DNA of 64,000 nt, taken from NCBI RefSeq assembly GCF_034718895.1, contig NZ_JAYERP010000002.1:24256-88255 (forward strand). The letters are read 5' to 3'. The notes under the pieces were generated by a model. The model worked only from the letters and a program-made list of their open reading frames with translations, searched no databases and was not told the origin of the DNA. The translations under genes and the position numbers were made by a program. Below are positions 18,025 through 25,145 of this stretch, in pieces; positions within the stretch are counted from its first letter, which is position 1, and every line of letters begins with the position of its first letter. This DNA is from Paenibacillus phoenicis. GTDB taxonomy: Bacteria > Bacillota > Bacilli > Paenibacillales > Paenibacillaceae.

Positions 18025-20157
18025 TTAATCGTCGCCCTTTTTCTTCAGCGCCGCCTTCAGCAGTTCACCGAGATTGATGCCGCCGGACTCCTGCTTCTGG
18101 GCATACTGCTTCACGAGCCGTTGCTGCTCGCGCTTGCTCATATGCTTATCCTTGTCTTTCCCGAGCACCTCGGTGATCCCGCAGGACAGGCACTGCACAT
18201 ACTTGCCGGCTTTGCCTTCCTTGAGCTCCATCTTCTTGTGGCATTGCGGACAACGACGGTTGGACAGACGTTTCTCGCCGGATCGGCGATAACCGCAATC
18301 CTCGCTGGGGCAGACCAGCATCAAGCCGCGCCCGGTCTTCTTCTCAAGCAGCCTTGTCCCGCATTCCGGGCAATGGCTGTTGGAGACGTTATGCGGCTTA
18401 TACGTCGCATCACTGCGCTTCACGCCTTGCACCAGGTTGATCGCCATCTCACGGATTCCGCTGAGGAACGGCCCCGGCTGACCTTGCCCGCGGGCGATCC
18501 GTTCCAGCTCAGCTTCCCAGCGGGCCGTCAGCTCCGGCGTACGCAAATCAGCCGGCGCCAGCTCGATGAGCTGCTTCCCTTTGCCGGTCGGATGCAGGTA
18601 ATTCCCTTGCCGCTCGATCGTGTCGGAGCTGATCAGCTTCTCGATGATGTCCGCCCGCGTTGCCGGCGTGCCCAGCCCATGCTTCTCCATTTGGGTCAGC
18701 AGGGCAGCTTCTGTGTAGCGCTTCGGCGGCTGGGTCCGTCCCGGCGTCACGCGGCAGCGCTGCACCTTCACCGCCTCACCTTGAGTGAGCTCCGGCAGCA
18801 CGGAGCCGCTCTCGGCATCGTCCTCGCCGCCTTCTTCCTCTTCCATGACCTGCCCGTCATAAACCGCCCGCCATCCGGCATCCTTAATCGTCGTCCCCTT
18901 GGCATGCAGCGTCTCCCCCGCAATTTGCACCGTCACGCTAACTTGATCAAACCTTGCCGGCGGATAAAATAAACTGATAAATCGCCGAACAATTAAATCG
19001 TAGAGCTTACGTTCATCCGTGTTCAGCGCGTTCAACAGCACCGTTTGTTCCGTTGGAATAATCGCATGGTGGTCGGTGACCTTGCTGTCGTCAACCACCC
19101 GCTTGCTCAGATGCAAAGAACCCCGCAGCAACGGCCGCGCCAAACTCGCGTAAGGGCCGACAGCCACACTCGTCAGGCGCTCCTTGAGCGTATCCGTCAT
19201 ATCCGAAGTCAAATACCGCGAATCGGTCCGCGGATACGTTACTAACTTATGCTGCTCGTAGAGCCGTTGCAGCACGTTAGAGGTCTGCTTGGCCGAAAAG
19301 CCCAGAAGTCGGTTGGCATCCCGCTGCAGCTCGGTCAAATCGTATGCCAGCGGATGGGGCACGGTTTTTTCATGCTTAACCAGCTTAACGATTTGGCCGG
19401 AAGCGCCCTCCAGTTTCTGTTTCAACACATTTAACTTCTCCGGGTCAAAAATACGCGCATCGCCGTTCCCGCCGCGCCATACCGCCTCAAACTTGCCGAA
19501 GTCCGCGCGCAGCACATGATACTCCTCCGAGCGGAAGCGGAGAATTTCATTCTCCCGCTGCATGATCATGCCAAGTGTCGGCGTCTGCACCCGTCCAGCC
19601 GAGAGTGGCGCGCCAAACTTGGTGGTCAGCGCCCGGGTCACGTTCAGCCCCACCATCCAGTCGGCTTCGGCCCGGCAGCGCGCCGATTGGTACAAGCGCT
19701 CATATTGATTGCCCGGCTTCAGCGACGCGAACCCTTCCTTGATCGCTTTGTCCGTTTGCGACGAAATCCACAACCGCTTAAATGGCTTATTCCATTTAGC
19801 CATTTCCATAATCCAGCGGGCGAGCAGCTCGCCTTCGCGGGCGGCGTCCGTCGCCACGATCAGCTCGCCGATATCCTGACGGCGCATCAGCTGCTGCACC
19901 GCCTTAAACTGGTGGCTGGTCTCGCGCAGCACCTTGAGCTTCATTTTTTCCGGTAAAATCGGCAAATCCTCCAGCGCCCACGTGGCATATTTCTTATCAT
20001 AATCCTCCGGCTCGGCCAATCCCACCAGATGGCCTAATGCCCAGGTCACTACATATTTGGACCCTTCAAAATGGCTTTTATGCTTATCCCGGCTGCCGAT
20101 GACTCGCGCGATCTCTCTGGCAACCGAGGGCTTCTCGGCTAATACCAACGTTTTCAT
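18025..20157 (-). CDS. topB: DNA topoisomerase III (TopB)
   Basis: This is a type IA topoisomerase that relaxes or decatenates DNA through a single-strand break. The TOPRIM domain occupies about residues 1-135, with Glu8 in LVLAEKP and the metal-binding ATDAAREGE near 102-110. The active-site Tyr is residue 308 in LVTYPRTDSRYL. The C-terminal about 110 residues carry zinc-ribbon-like Cys pairs (CPECGTRLLEKK, CPSEDCGYRR, CPQCHKKM, CLSCGITE) and a basic tail. At 710 aa it matches Bacillus TopB. It diverges from fabH, with 149 bp between them. Confidence 0.96.
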   Translation of the reverse strand: MKTLVLAEKPSVAREIARVIGSRDKHKSHFEGSKYVVTWALGHLVGLAEPEDYDKKYATWALEDLPILPEKMKLKVLRETSHQFKAVQQLMRRQDIGELIVATDAAREGELLARWIMEMAKWNKPFKRLWISSQTDKAIKEGFASLKPGNQYERLYQSARCRAEADWMVGLNVTRALTTKFGAPLSAGRVQTPTLGMIMQRENEILRFRSEEYHVLRADFGKFEAVWRGGNGDARIFDPEKLNVLKQKLEGASGQIVKLVKHEKTVPHPLAYDLTELQRDANRLLGFSAKQTSNVLQRLYEQHKLVTYPRTDSRYLTSDMTDTLKERLTSVAVGPYASLARPLLRGSLHLSKRVVDDSKVTDHHAIIPTEQTVLLNALNTDERKLYDLIVRRFISLFYPPARFDQVSVTVQIAGETLHAKGTTIKDAGWRAVYDGQVMEEEEGGEDDAESGSVLPELTQGEAVKVQRCRVTPGRTQPPKRYTEAALLTQMEKHGLGTPATRADIIEKLISSDTIERQGNYLHPTGKGKQLIELAPADLRTPELTARWEAELERIARGQGQPGPFLSGIREMAINLVQGVKRSDATYKPHNVSNSHCPECGTRLLEKKTGRGLMLVCPSEDCGYRRSGEKRLSNRRCPQCHKKMELKEGKAGKYVQCLSCGITEVLGKDKDKHMSKREQQRLVKQYAQKQESGGINLGELLKAALKKKGDD

Positions 20158-20198
20158 AAGTTCGATCGGACACTCCTTTCCACTGAACCATTATAGCA

Positions 20199-20219
20199 TT
20201 CAAGCAACAGTTGCTTGAA
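20199..20219. promoter_or_regulatory. 21-bp perfect palindrome over the fabH -35
   Basis: The arms TTCAAGCAAC and GTTGCTTGAA surround a single central A. The site overlaps the -35 hexamer of the fabH promoter and is distinct from the FapR box further downstream. It looks like the operator of a dimeric repressor, but which one cannot be told from the sequence. Confidence 0.65.
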
Positions 20220-20238
20220 ATTTAAAACATGATATACT
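20211..20238 (+). promoter_or_regulatory. Promoter of fabH
   Basis: TTGCTT (20211-20216) and TATACT (20233-20238) are separated by 16 nt and lie 69 bp before the fabH ATG. The palindrome at 20199-20219 covers the -35. Confidence 0.7.
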
Positions 20239-20243
20239 CATGT

Positions 20244-20260
20244 TTAGTACCAGGTACTAA
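20244..20260. promoter_or_regulatory. FapR operator
   Basis: TTAGTACCAGGTACTAA is a perfect 17-bp palindrome. It matches the known Bacillus FapR box (TTAGTACCTRGT... type). It lies just after the -10, at the expected start of transcription. FapR is released by malonyl-CoA, so fabH here should be part of the membrane-lipid regulon. Confidence 0.85.
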
Positions 20261-20306
20261 TATCTGATCACAAAAAAATCCTTCTCGACCTAAAGGAGTG
20301 ATACCG

Positions 20307-21314
20307 ATGGCCATACAAACACCCCCATCCAAGGCCCGCATTACCGCTCTTGGAACCTATGTTCCTGAAAAAATCCTGACCAACGCGGATTTGGAGCAGC
20401 TCGTGGATACGAGCAACGAGTGGATTGTGCAGCGCACGGGGATTAAGGAAAGACATATTACCGCCGAGAATGAGTTCACCTCCCACCTAAGTATTAAGGC
20501 GGTGGAGCGGCTTCGCGAGACGTACAAGACTTCGCTGGACGACGTCGACTTCATCATCACCTCGACGACAACGCCGGATTATTCGTTTCCGACCGTGTCT
20601 TGCCGGATTCAGGAGCATTTTGGCATGGAACAGGCGGGAGCGATTGATTTAAACGCAACCTGCGCCGGGTTCGCTTATGCTCTTCATTTGGCGAACGGCA
20701 TGATCAGCGCCGGTCTGCATCGCAAAATCCTTGTCGTGGCCGGGGAAACGATGTCCAAAATCACCGACTATACCGACCGCAGCACCTGCATCCTGTTCGG
20801 GGACGGAGCCGGAGCTGTGCTGGTCGAGGCAACTTCTGAGGCTGAAGCCGAATGGCCGGGTTTCGAATCGTTTGTTCTCGGAACCAACGGCGCCGGCGGC
20901 ATCCATGTGTACCGCACCGGTCTGTCGGATCAAATGAACGGGCAGCCCCTCGAAGGCAAAGGCAAAATCGTACAAAACGGCCGCGAGGTGTTCAAATGGG
21001 CCGTCCGAACCGTGACCGCCGGAATTGAGCAACTGCTGGAGCAGGCGGGTCTGGCTCGCGAGGACATCGACTGGTTTGTGCCGCATAGCGCTAACCTGCG
21101 CATGATCGAGTCAATCTGCGAGAAAGCGGATCTCCCTCTCGCCAAAACCCTGCAAAGCGTGCAGGACATGGGAAATACGTCCTCTGCCTCCATCCCGCTG
21201 GCGTTGCAGGCCGGCGTTGACGCGGGCCGCTTGAAATATGGCGACCGCGTGCTGGTGTACGGCTTTGGCAGCGGCTTAACCCATGCCGGCTTGATCCTGC
21301 GCTGGGGTGCGTGA
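20307..21314 (+). CDS. fabH: Beta-ketoacyl-ACP synthase III (FabH)
   Basis: FabH starts fatty-acid synthesis by condensing an acyl-CoA primer with malonyl-ACP. The catalytic triad is visible: Cys119 in LNATCAGFAYAL, His in WFVPHSANLRMI and Asn in DMGNTSSAS. The N-terminal RTGIKERH is the CoA-binding segment. The ATG at 20307 is chosen because AAAGGAGTGA lies just upstream; a GTG three codons earlier is within that site. The 335-aa length is slightly above the usual about 315. The gene stands alone, without fabF, and is under a FapR box. Confidence 0.95.
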   Translation: MAIQTPPSKARITALGTYVPEKILTNADLEQLVDTSNEWIVQRTGIKERHITAENEFTSHLSIKAVERLRETYKTSLDDVDFIITSTTTPDYSFPTVSCRIQEHFGMEQAGAIDLNATCAGFAYALHLANGMISAGLHRKILVVAGETMSKITDYTDRSTCILFGDGAGAVLVEATSEAEAEWPGFESFVLGTNGAGGIHVYRTGLSDQMNGQPLEGKGKIVQNGREVFKWAVRTVTAGIEQLLEQAGLAREDIDWFVPHSANLRMIESICEKADLPLAKTLQSVQDMGNTSSASIPLALQAGVDAGRLKYGDRVLVYGFGSGLTHAGLILRWGA

Positions 21315-21328
21315 TCTGTCTGTCCGCA

Positions 21329-21434
21329 CGGCCCTTTGCGTCATTATCCCTTTTGGTAAGGGAGTATGCTGGGGCTTCAATTCACTTGACTCTAACTTCT
21401 ATCTGACCAAACGGGATCATCCTGCAAAGCGCCG
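21329..21434. repeat. Inverted-end repeat element B (106 bp)
   Basis: The left 32 nt (21329-21360) and right 32 nt (21403-21434) are inverted repeats of each other with about seven mismatches. Both contain the core CCAAA-GGGAT-ATC. The 42-nt interior has no coding potential. It starts 15 bp after fabH and could form a strong stem-loop in the fabH transcript. Related ends occur at 5982-6013, 33877-33908 and 34017-34048. Confidence 0.75.
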
Positions 21435-21586
21435 GGCGGAAGAGGTGAAGCCTCAGCTCTTCTGCTCCTCTGCTCTTGATCTCCGTTTCGGAGCGTTCCC
21501 TTTTCAACCTGCAGGCTTCCAGGTACAATAACAGGAGTCATTCATTACGATCCGCCCCATCTTGTGTCCGAAGGAGATGCCGTACG

Positions 21587-21799
21587 ATGCCTACTCTCAG
21601 AGAACTGTTTACCGATCTGGACTTTCAGGAAGCGTTGGACCGGAAGCTGCGCGTCCGCGTATTCCGCGACGATCACATGATCGATAACGGCAGCATTATT
21701 GTCCGTTTCACAGATGACACCATTATCACGCAGGCTGGAGTAGACGAGTTGTCCTACCATCCACGCCGGGAATGCCAATTTTTTGAGTTAAAAAAATAA
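21587..21799 (+). CDS. 70-residue hypothetical protein
   Basis: AAGGAG at 21571 precedes the ATG at 21587. The product begins MPTLRELFTDLDFQEALDR and ends ECQFFELKK. It is acidic-to-neutral, with no signal or membrane segment. Alternating hydrophobic and charged residues (LRVRVFRDDHMIDNGSIIVR, then TDDTIITQAGVDEL) suggest a small beta-rich fold. I do not recognise a family. A strong hairpin follows its stop codon. Confidence 0.65.
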   Translation: MPTLRELFTDLDFQEALDRKLRVRVFRDDHMIDNGSIIVRFTDDTIITQAGVDELSYHPRRECQFFELKK

Positions 21800-21803
21800 C
21801 TCC

Positions 21804-21845
21804 AAGGGACGGCAACCGAGCGAGCTCTCTCCGGGTTCGTCCCTT
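21804..21845. terminator. Convergent hairpin terminator
   Basis: The arms AAGGGACG and CGTCCCTT enclose a partly paired loop. On the minus strand the stem is followed by GGAGTTATTTTTT, and on the plus strand by a weaker TCACTTT. It separates the 70-residue ORF from the convergent transporter gene. Confidence 0.65.
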
Positions 21846-22778
21846 TCACTTTGGCTGCCCCGCCGTCGGGAGAACCGCATTTTCCGTCTTCATGTTAGGC
21901 GTTTCTTTGCCGTAGCGAATAAAGATCCATACGCCGCATAAGATGAGCACGCCCGCCGACAGCTGCAGCGGAGTTAAGCTTTCCTTCAGCAGCAACCAGG
22001 CCAGCAGTGAGGCAAATACCGGCTCGCCGAGAACGGCCATTGACACTGCAGAAGCGCTGAGATATTTCATCAGCCAGTTAAACAGATAATGCCCGAATAA
22101 CGTAGGAACGATCGCCAGCAGAAGGAAAATGCCCCATTCCCTCGGCTCATAGCCGGTAAACCGGATGCCGGCAGCTACGTTGTATACGGCCATTGACGTT
22201 CCCGCCACGGCAAACACGAGGAAGTTATAAACAAACGCGCTGATCGTCTGTAGCAGCTGCTTGCCGACCAGGATATGAATCGCGACCGCAATCGTCCCGA
22301 GCAGAGAGAGCAAATCTCCGGTCACGGCCTTGCCGGACAAGGCGAAATCTCCGGAGCCGATCGCGATCGAGCCGATACATGCCAGCGTAATACCGAGGAT
22401 CATCGCTTTATTGATTTTTGCCCCAAACAAGAAGAACGACCCGAACATCACGATGATGGGCTCCAGTGTCAGAAGGACCGTGGAGCTTGCGACCGTCGTC
22501 AAGCGCAGCGAACCCATCCATAGCAGGAAATGCAGCCCCAGCATCAGCCCCGAAAACAAAAGACGCCCCCATTGCTTGCCAGTCAGTCGCGCAATTTCTC
22601 CCCGGTAGCGCCACAGCAGCGGCAGCATCAATACGTTCGTGATATACATCCGGTACATGGCAATCACCGACACTTCGGCATTGGACCAGCGGATGAAGAT
22701 GGAAGAAAACGAGATGGCGATAATGCCGATCACGTAGAGGATTTCATATTTACCCATGGACTTCGTGGTGGTGTGCAT
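21846..22778 (-). CDS. EamA/DMT-family transporter
   Basis: This 310-aa integral membrane protein has ten predicted hydrophobic segments in two repeated halves, the layout of drug/metabolite transporters. An early motif IAISFSSIFIRWSN is typical of this group. The start is uncertain: the ATG at 22778 (MHTTTKSMGKYEIL) was taken, but none of the candidate starts has a clear ribosome site, and upstream in-frame TTG and GTG codons exist. The substrate cannot be inferred. It stands alone, convergent with the 70-residue ORF. Confidence 0.85.
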   Translation of the reverse strand: MHTTTKSMGKYEILYVIGIIAISFSSIFIRWSNAEVSVIAMYRMYITNVLMLPLLWRYRGEIARLTGKQWGRLLFSGLMLGLHFLLWMGSLRLTTVASSTVLLTLEPIIVMFGSFFLFGAKINKAMILGITLACIGSIAIGSGDFALSGKAVTGDLLSLLGTIAVAIHILVGKQLLQTISAFVYNFLVFAVAGTSMAVYNVAAGIRFTGYEPREWGIFLLLAIVPTLFGHYLFNWLMKYLSASAVSMAVLGEPVFASLLAWLLLKESLTPLQLSAGVLILCGVWIFIRYGKETPNMKTENAVLPTAGQPK

Positions 22779-22947
22779 ATGCGTTAAGGTCCCATCTTTC
22801 TCATGAAATTTTGTCACCCGATCGGGCTGCAAACCACTTCATTATAGCGGAGTCACAGCCGTTCCTCAATCGAAAAAATAGACCCTAAGGATCTAGTAGA
22901 AGCAGCCCCTAATCTATCGTCAAAAAAAGATGAAGGAGGAGCTTTCT

Positions 22948-23082
22948 ATGAAAAATTTAGATGTTCTGATCGGCGGCAACGACGTGGAATCGCTCATCGC
23001 GACCAACCAACGGTTAACGGCAGAACAAGTTCGGGAAATTCGCCGCAGCGGGACATGGCCCAGCGGATATCGCCTGATCTAA
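22948..23082 (+). CDS. 44-residue hypothetical protein
   Basis: A strong AAGGAGGAG lies 8 nt before the ATG at 22948. The peptide begins MKNLDVLIGGNDVESLIATN and ends SGTWPSGYRLI, and has no membrane segment. It sits just before the sulfurtransferase gene in the same direction. No family is recognised. The excellent ribosome site is the main support. Confidence 0.6.
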   Translation: MKNLDVLIGGNDVESLIATNQRLTAEQVREIRRSGTWPSGYRLI

Positions 23083-23135
23083 GCTTTAGGCTTATAATGG
23101 TTCCATATTATGTGTGCAGAGGATGTGTACGCCTT

Positions 23136-23984
23136 ATGGAACCGATCGTATCCAAACGTTGGCTGTTAGCTAGAATGTATGAACCGGATCTCGTCATCGT
23201 CGATTGCCGCTTTGAGCTTGGGCAGCCGGAGGCCGGGCGTGCGGCCTACGACGCCGCACATATTCCCGGTGCCGTCTATCTTGATCTGGAACAGGATCTG
23301 TCGGCACCGGTCACCACGCATGGCGGGCGTCACCCGCTGCCCGCCCCGGACGAGTTGGCCGCGCGCTTCGCCCGCGCCGGCATCGGCAACGCCACCAGGG
23401 TGGTCGCCTACGACGACCAGGGAGGCATGAACGCCTCCCGCCTATGGTGGCTGCTGCGCTGGTTGGGCCATGACGAGGTCTACGTCATGGACGAGGGGTT
23501 CGCCGCCTGGCAAGCCGGCGGCTATCCCGTGACCGCAGAGCGGCGGACGATCGTCCCCGCCGCTTTCACCCCCTCGCCCCGGCCGCACCTGCTGGCCGGC
23601 GTCGAGGACGTCCGCCGGGCGCTGCGCGATCCCGGCATCCTGCTCGTGGACTCGCGCGCCGCGGATCGCTACGCCGGCTTGCAGGAGCCGCTCGACGTCA
23701 AGGCCGGCCACATTCCCGGGGCCATCAACCGGTTTTGGAAGCAGGTGCTGGATGACAGCGGCTCCTGGAAAAGCGAGGGCGAGCTGCGCGAGCAGCTGGC
23801 GCCGGTCATCGCCGCCCTCGACGAAGGCCGCGAGGCCATCGTCTACTGCGGCTCCGGCGTGAGCGCTTGCCCGAACGTGCTCGCCCTCTATCGGCTTGGC
23901 TACCCGCAGGTCAAACTGTACGCCGGCAGCTGGAGCGACTGGATTTCTTATCCCGAGAACCCCATCGCGACGGGGGAGGAATAA
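23136..23984 (+). CDS. Two-domain sulfurtransferase (rhodanese / 3-mercaptopyruvate sulfurtransferase)
   Basis: The 282-aa protein has two rhodanese domains: an inactive N-terminal one (about 1-140, with AHIPGAVYLDLEQDL and a DDQGG where the catalytic loop would be) and an active C-terminal one. The active loop is CGSGVSAC, closer to the CGSGV loop of 3-mercaptopyruvate sulfurtransferases than to the CRKGV loop of thiosulfate sulfurtransferases. The ATG at 23136 (MEPIVSKRWL) fits the family N terminus; a longer reading would add an atypical extension. The gene is strikingly GC-rich compared with its flanks. The substrate preference is inferred only from the loop. Confidence 0.88.
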   Translation: MEPIVSKRWLLARMYEPDLVIVDCRFELGQPEAGRAAYDAAHIPGAVYLDLEQDLSAPVTTHGGRHPLPAPDELAARFARAGIGNATRVVAYDDQGGMNASRLWWLLRWLGHDEVYVMDEGFAAWQAGGYPVTAERRTIVPAAFTPSPRPHLLAGVEDVRRALRDPGILLVDSRAADRYAGLQEPLDVKAGHIPGAINRFWKQVLDDSGSWKSEGELREQLAPVIAALDEGREAIVYCGSGVSACPNVLALYRLGYPQVKLYAGSWSDWISYPENPIATGEE

Positions 23985-24008
23985 ACGCCAGAATATGGGC
24001 CTAGGGAC

Positions 24009-24055
24009 TTTACAAGGCTCGATTTTGGGATATAATATAGTTAGAATTCTAACTA
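24009..24055 (+). promoter_or_regulatory. marR promoter and 18-bp palindromic operator
   Basis: TTTACA (24009-24014) and TATAAT (24031-24036) are 16 nt apart. A perfect palindrome, TAGTTAGAATTCTAACTA, at 24038-24055 lies on the transcription start, where a bound repressor would block the promoter. The site recurs nearly exactly at 24554-24571. Confidence 0.85.
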
Positions 24056-24070
24056 AAGAGGTATCTAATC

Positions 24071-24523
24071 ATGCATCAAAGCGAGCCTATTGAGTGGCAA
24101 TGGGATAAGGGGCCCATTGGCCGACTGGTCAAGACGGGGTATATCACGCTGCGCAGGGAAGTCGAGGAATTGTTACATCCGCTGGGGTTAACACATACGC
24201 AATGGAGTGCGCTCGGCGTCATTCGTCAATATCCAGGAATCTCTCCCTCTCAACTGGAGCCGATTCTAATGATTGAACGTCCGAGCGTCACCAGCTTATT
24301 AAAAGGGTTGACGAACAAAGGACTCATCCGTTATAAGGACCATCCGCAAGACGGACGCTCTAAGCTGATTTTTTTGACGGAAGCGGGCAGCCAATTGGCG
24401 GAAGAGACGCAGCACTTCACGTCAGTTGTAGAAGAGCGAGTTAAAGCGGAGATGACGGCTGAAGAGTTCGACACCTTAAAGTCGCTCCTCACCAAAATGA
24501 TCCGTACATTTGAAAAGCAGTAG
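24071..24523 (+). CDS. MarR-family transcriptional regulator
   Basis: This 150-aa protein has the winged-helix core LTHTQWSALGVIRQYPGISPSQLEP, then the recognition helix region IERPSVTSLLKGLTNKGLI and the wing DHPQDGRSKLIFLTEAG. N- and C-terminal helices would form the dimer. It is the first gene of a probable two-gene unit with the DoxX protein. Matching palindromes before both genes indicate that it represses itself and doxX. The inducer is unknown; many such MarR/DoxX pairs respond to thiol or quinone stress, which is only an analogy here. Confidence 0.92.
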   Translation: MHQSEPIEWQWDKGPIGRLVKTGYITLRREVEELLHPLGLTHTQWSALGVIRQYPGISPSQLEPILMIERPSVTSLLKGLTNKGLIRYKDHPQDGRSKLIFLTEAGSQLAEETQHFTSVVEERVKAEMTAEEFDTLKSLLTKMIRTFEKQ

Positions 24524-24553
24524 ATTTTTATTTGCACCCCTTTTGCGTCTATG

Positions 24554-24571
24554 TAGTTAGAATTCTAATTA
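24554..24571. promoter_or_regulatory. Second MarR operator, before the DoxX gene
   Basis: TAGTTAGAATTCTAATTA differs by one base from the palindrome at 24038-24055. It lies between the marR stop and the doxX ribosome site, indicating a second, separately controlled promoter or a cooperative site. Confidence 0.8.
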
Positions 24572-24592
24572 AATTGCACTTAGGAGGCAAAG

Positions 24593-24988
24593 ATGATGAA
24601 GAGATGGATGCGTATTGTTGGATGGATCGTCGTGGGTTTGACTTCATTGTTTTATATTCAGAGCGGTATTCAGAAGCTGGCGGGGACTGAAGAGATGATC
24701 CGGCACTTTCAAGAGATAGGTTATCCGGATTGGAGTCGAATCCTCATTGGCTTGGTGGAAATAGCAGGCGCGGTACTGCTGGTTTGGCCGCGCTTAACCT
24801 TGTACGCCGCGACAGCCCTTGGCCTCCTTATGATTGGCGCCGTAGTTTCCGAACTGTCGGCCGGTCAAGGTTTTGGCACCTTGATGGCTGCCCAGTGGTT
24901 GGTCGTATTGGTGCTGATCGCAGGGGTGCGCCTCAGAATTGTTTTCCAATCCAAATCTAAATCTAAGCGTGTTGAAAGCCATGCTTGA
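24593..24988 (+). CDS. DoxX-family membrane protein
   Basis: The 131-aa product has four hydrophobic segments and the DoxX N-terminal pattern with QSGIQKLAGTEEM after the first helix. DoxX proteins are small membrane proteins linked in some bacteria to redox or thiol stress complexes; a specific role here is inferred only from the MarR neighbour. TAGGAGG precedes two adjacent ATG codons (24593 and 24596), and either could start translation. The C-terminal tail is basic and probably cytoplasmic. Confidence 0.85.
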   Translation: MMKRWMRIVGWIVVGLTSLFYIQSGIQKLAGTEEMIRHFQEIGYPDWSRILIGLVEIAGAVLLVWPRLTLYAATALGLLMIGAVVSELSAGQGFGTLMAAQWLVVLVLIAGVRLRIVFQSKSKSKRVESHA

Positions 24989-25110
24989 ACCATTGGGCAT
25001 AAGAAAAACGTCAATCGACGTACATTCAATGTAGACAGACCGCGTTTAGCGGAAGTTTTTCTTGCGATATCAGGATGTCAATGCCCCGAAGTTTATACTT
25101 TCTGATATCT

Positions 25111-25138
25111 TAAAAAATGGCGCCAGAAACCGGCGCCT
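25111..25138 (-). terminator. Terminator of the glycerophosphodiesterase gene
   Basis: On the minus strand a GGCGCC/GGCGCC stem with a 7-nt loop is followed by ATTTTTTAAG, 8 bp after the stop codon. On the plus side, a CCGC/GCGG hairpin followed by AAGTTTTTCTT at about 25040-25065 may end doxX transcription. Confidence 0.85.
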
Positions 25139-25145
25139 TCACCAT

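Noticed and set aside
23055..23135. Longer N terminus for the sulfurtransferase
   Set aside because: The added residues are atypical and overlap the 44-residue ORF. The ATG at 23136 fits the family.
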